Positions 62,957 through 64,000 of a DNA stretch of 64,000 nucleotides are shown here, piece by piece. Position numbers and translations under genes: made by a program. Below the pieces are notes generated by a model. The model did no database searches. It worked only from the letters and a program-made list of their open reading frames with translations, and was not told where the DNA came from. This stretch comes from Chitinophagaceae bacterium (GTDB lineage: Bacteria; Bacteroidota; Bacteroidia; Chitinophagales; Chitinophagaceae): NCBI GenBank assembly GCA_016710935.1, contig JADJTY010000001.1, forward strand, positions 1 to 64,000, in the 5' to 3' direction. The stretch's first letter is position 1. Each line of letters begins with the position of its first letter.

Positions 62957-64000
62957 TTAAAAAACTATATCAAAAACAATTTCTTCAGTACCTCTCTTTA
63001 CAATAACTTTTGTTGCATCGCCTTTTTTAAATTTCCCCAGTGATTGCATATAAGCCTGTACATCGGGTATCTTATAATCTCCGATCTGTGTTATTACATC
63101 GCCTGTTTTTAATCCTGCTTTTTGCGCCGGCTTTCCTTCGCTAATACCATCGGCCCTAACACCCGTGCCGCTAAAAGTATAATCGGGCATAATACCCATA
63201 CTCACACTAAAACTACGCTTGCCCATTTGCTGTGCTTCACGTGTTTTGGTAAACGCCAGTTTACCTTTGTCATTTGTTTTTTCTATTACACCGTATATGT
63301 ATTTTAACAGCATCAACTGACCGGTGTAATTAATTTTATCAGCATCATCACTGGGTTTGTGGTAATCGCTGTGTGCGCCTGTAAAGAAAAACAACACCGG
63401 AATATCTTTTCTGTAAAAAGAGGTATGGTCGCTTGGTCCTGTACCGCTGCTGTCGAAGTTTATTTTAAAATAATTATCTGTTGCAGAAAGCTGTTGCCCC
63501 CAAACAGGCGAAGTTCCATAACCACCAATGGTAAATCCATGTGTGCTGTCGTTGAGGCGGCCGATCATATCCATGTTGATCATGTAATTGGTTTTGGTAA
63601 GATCAGCCGTAGGGTGCTCGGTATAATATTTACTGCCAAACAAACCCAGCTCTTCACCGGAAAAAGCGATGAAAAGATAATTGTTGTTTTTTAGTTTTGA
63701 TTGTTTAAGCTGCCTGCTCAATTCTATCAATGCTGCGGTGCCGCTGGCATTGTCATCGGCGCCATTATGGATCATCGGTACACTTCCTGCATATAATGAG
63801 TTGTGATCTTCACCATAACCCAAATGATCGTAATGGGCGCCCAGTATAATAGTGTTGGCAGCGCCGTTATCTATATAACCAATTACATTATGGCCCATTC
63901 TTTTTTTATTGCCGATTGAAACTTCCAGTTTATAATCAACAAAACCTATCTCGTCGTTTAAAAATTTTTTCTTCATGTCCCCGCTTATAAAAAGCACGGG
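62957..64000 (-). CDS. M28 family aminopeptidase with C-terminal PDZ domain, 5' end off window
   Basis: At least 347 residues; the N-terminus lies beyond base 64000. The two-zinc site is complete: His in ILGAHYDHLGYG, Asp in HNGADDNASGTAALIEL, Glu pair in FIAFSGEELGLFGSKYY, Asp in NMDMIGRL and His in GTGPSDHTSFYRKDIPVLFF. A PDZ domain closes the protein (GISEGKPAQKAGLKTGDVIT, IPDVQAYMQSLGKF). It removes N-terminal residues from peptides, most likely after export, since relatives have signal peptides. The ATG near 63976-63997 is internal to the family alignment. Confidence 0.9.
   Translation of the reverse strand, partial: PVLFISGDMKKKFLNDEIGFVDYKLEVSIGNKKRMGHNVIGYIDNGAANTIILGAHYDHLGYGEDHNSLYAGSVPMIHNGADDNASGTAALIELSRQLKQSKLKNNNYLFIAFSGEELGLFGSKYYTEHPTADLTKTNYMINMDMIGRLNDSTHGFTIGGYGTSPVWGQQLSATDNYFKINFDSSGTGPSDHTSFYRKDIPVLFFFTGAHSDYHKPSDDADKINYTGQLMLLKYIYGVIEKTNDKGKLAFTKTREAQQMGKRSFSVSMGIMPDYTFSGTGVRADGISEGKPAQKAGLKTGDVITQIGDYKIPDVQAYMQSLGKFKKGDATKVIVKRGTEEIVFDIVF

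Noticed and set aside
1..64000. tRNA, rRNA or riboswitch genes
   Set aside because: I scanned the intergenic stretches and saw no cloverleaf with a GGTTCGAATCC-type arm, no rRNA-like sequence and no riboswitch core; a covariance search could still find small RNAs.

Overview
The window looks like a chromosome fragment of a Bacteroidetes bacterium, most likely in or near the Chitinophagaceae. The reasons are the gene families (IPExxxVDY protein, GxxExxY protein, GH95 fucosidase, WG-repeat protein, DUF2007, LytS/LytTR pair with a reg_prop sensor), signal peptides ending in FAQ/FSQ-type sites, TAnnTTTG-type -7 boxes close to start codons, and several families of palindromic intergenic repeats. 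The genus is inferred from family content, not proven.

Layout. 1-5.9 kb is an accessory patch: a broken aminotransferase, a DUF1569 gene, and three small minus-strand genes (Cdd1-like, GNAT, CAP domain) separated by a recurring cassette-boundary-like repeat, into which an IS110 remnant and an IS3-family copy have inserted. 5.9-13 kb holds envelope and housekeeping genes: kdnB and kdsB (a branch to 8-amino-Kdo), a GxxExxY gene sitting exactly inside a palindromic repeat, a second inverted IS3 copy, an SH3 protein, DUF2007, an SPFH protein and dnaN. 13.1-27.4 kb is the most striking part. A reg_prop/LytS sensor kinase and a LytTR regulator are followed by four co-directional genes for exported proteins: a repeat protein, a cysteine-rich PKD/Ig protein of about 1,800 residues, an outer-membrane barrel candidate, and a small protein that reuses the repeat module of the first. 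27.5-45.3 kb carries recX, a WG-repeat protein, an RhlE-type helicase, an MtfA-like peptidase, a bestrophin, two GNAT-like paralogues of unknown function flanking a type I pullulanase and an acyltransferase, fhs, a DUF1295/DUF2177 pair and a class V aminotransferase. 45.6-55.4 kb carries L-serine dehydratase, a DPP-IV-type peptidase, a GH95 enzyme, asnS and a convergent toxin/antitoxin-like pair. 55.8-64 kb carries rho, the selenium genes selU and selD, pterin dehydratase, an IPExxxVDY protein and an M28 peptidase running off the end.

Sequence quality. Many genes, including essential ones (dnaN, fhs, kdsB), are broken by single-base indels, often in homopolymers. I read most of these as sequencing or assembly errors and report each such gene as one locus with reconstructed ends. 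The density is highest in 1-31 kb; 32-60 kb is nearly clean. The damaged IS genes and the small ORF at 5.64 kb may be true decay.

Best candidates for something new: the two-component-linked surface locus (13.1-27.4 kb) with its shared cysteine-rich C-terminal domain; the GxxExxY gene that exactly fills the loop of a dispersed palindrome; and palindromic repeats that have entered the selU and selD reading frames in phase.
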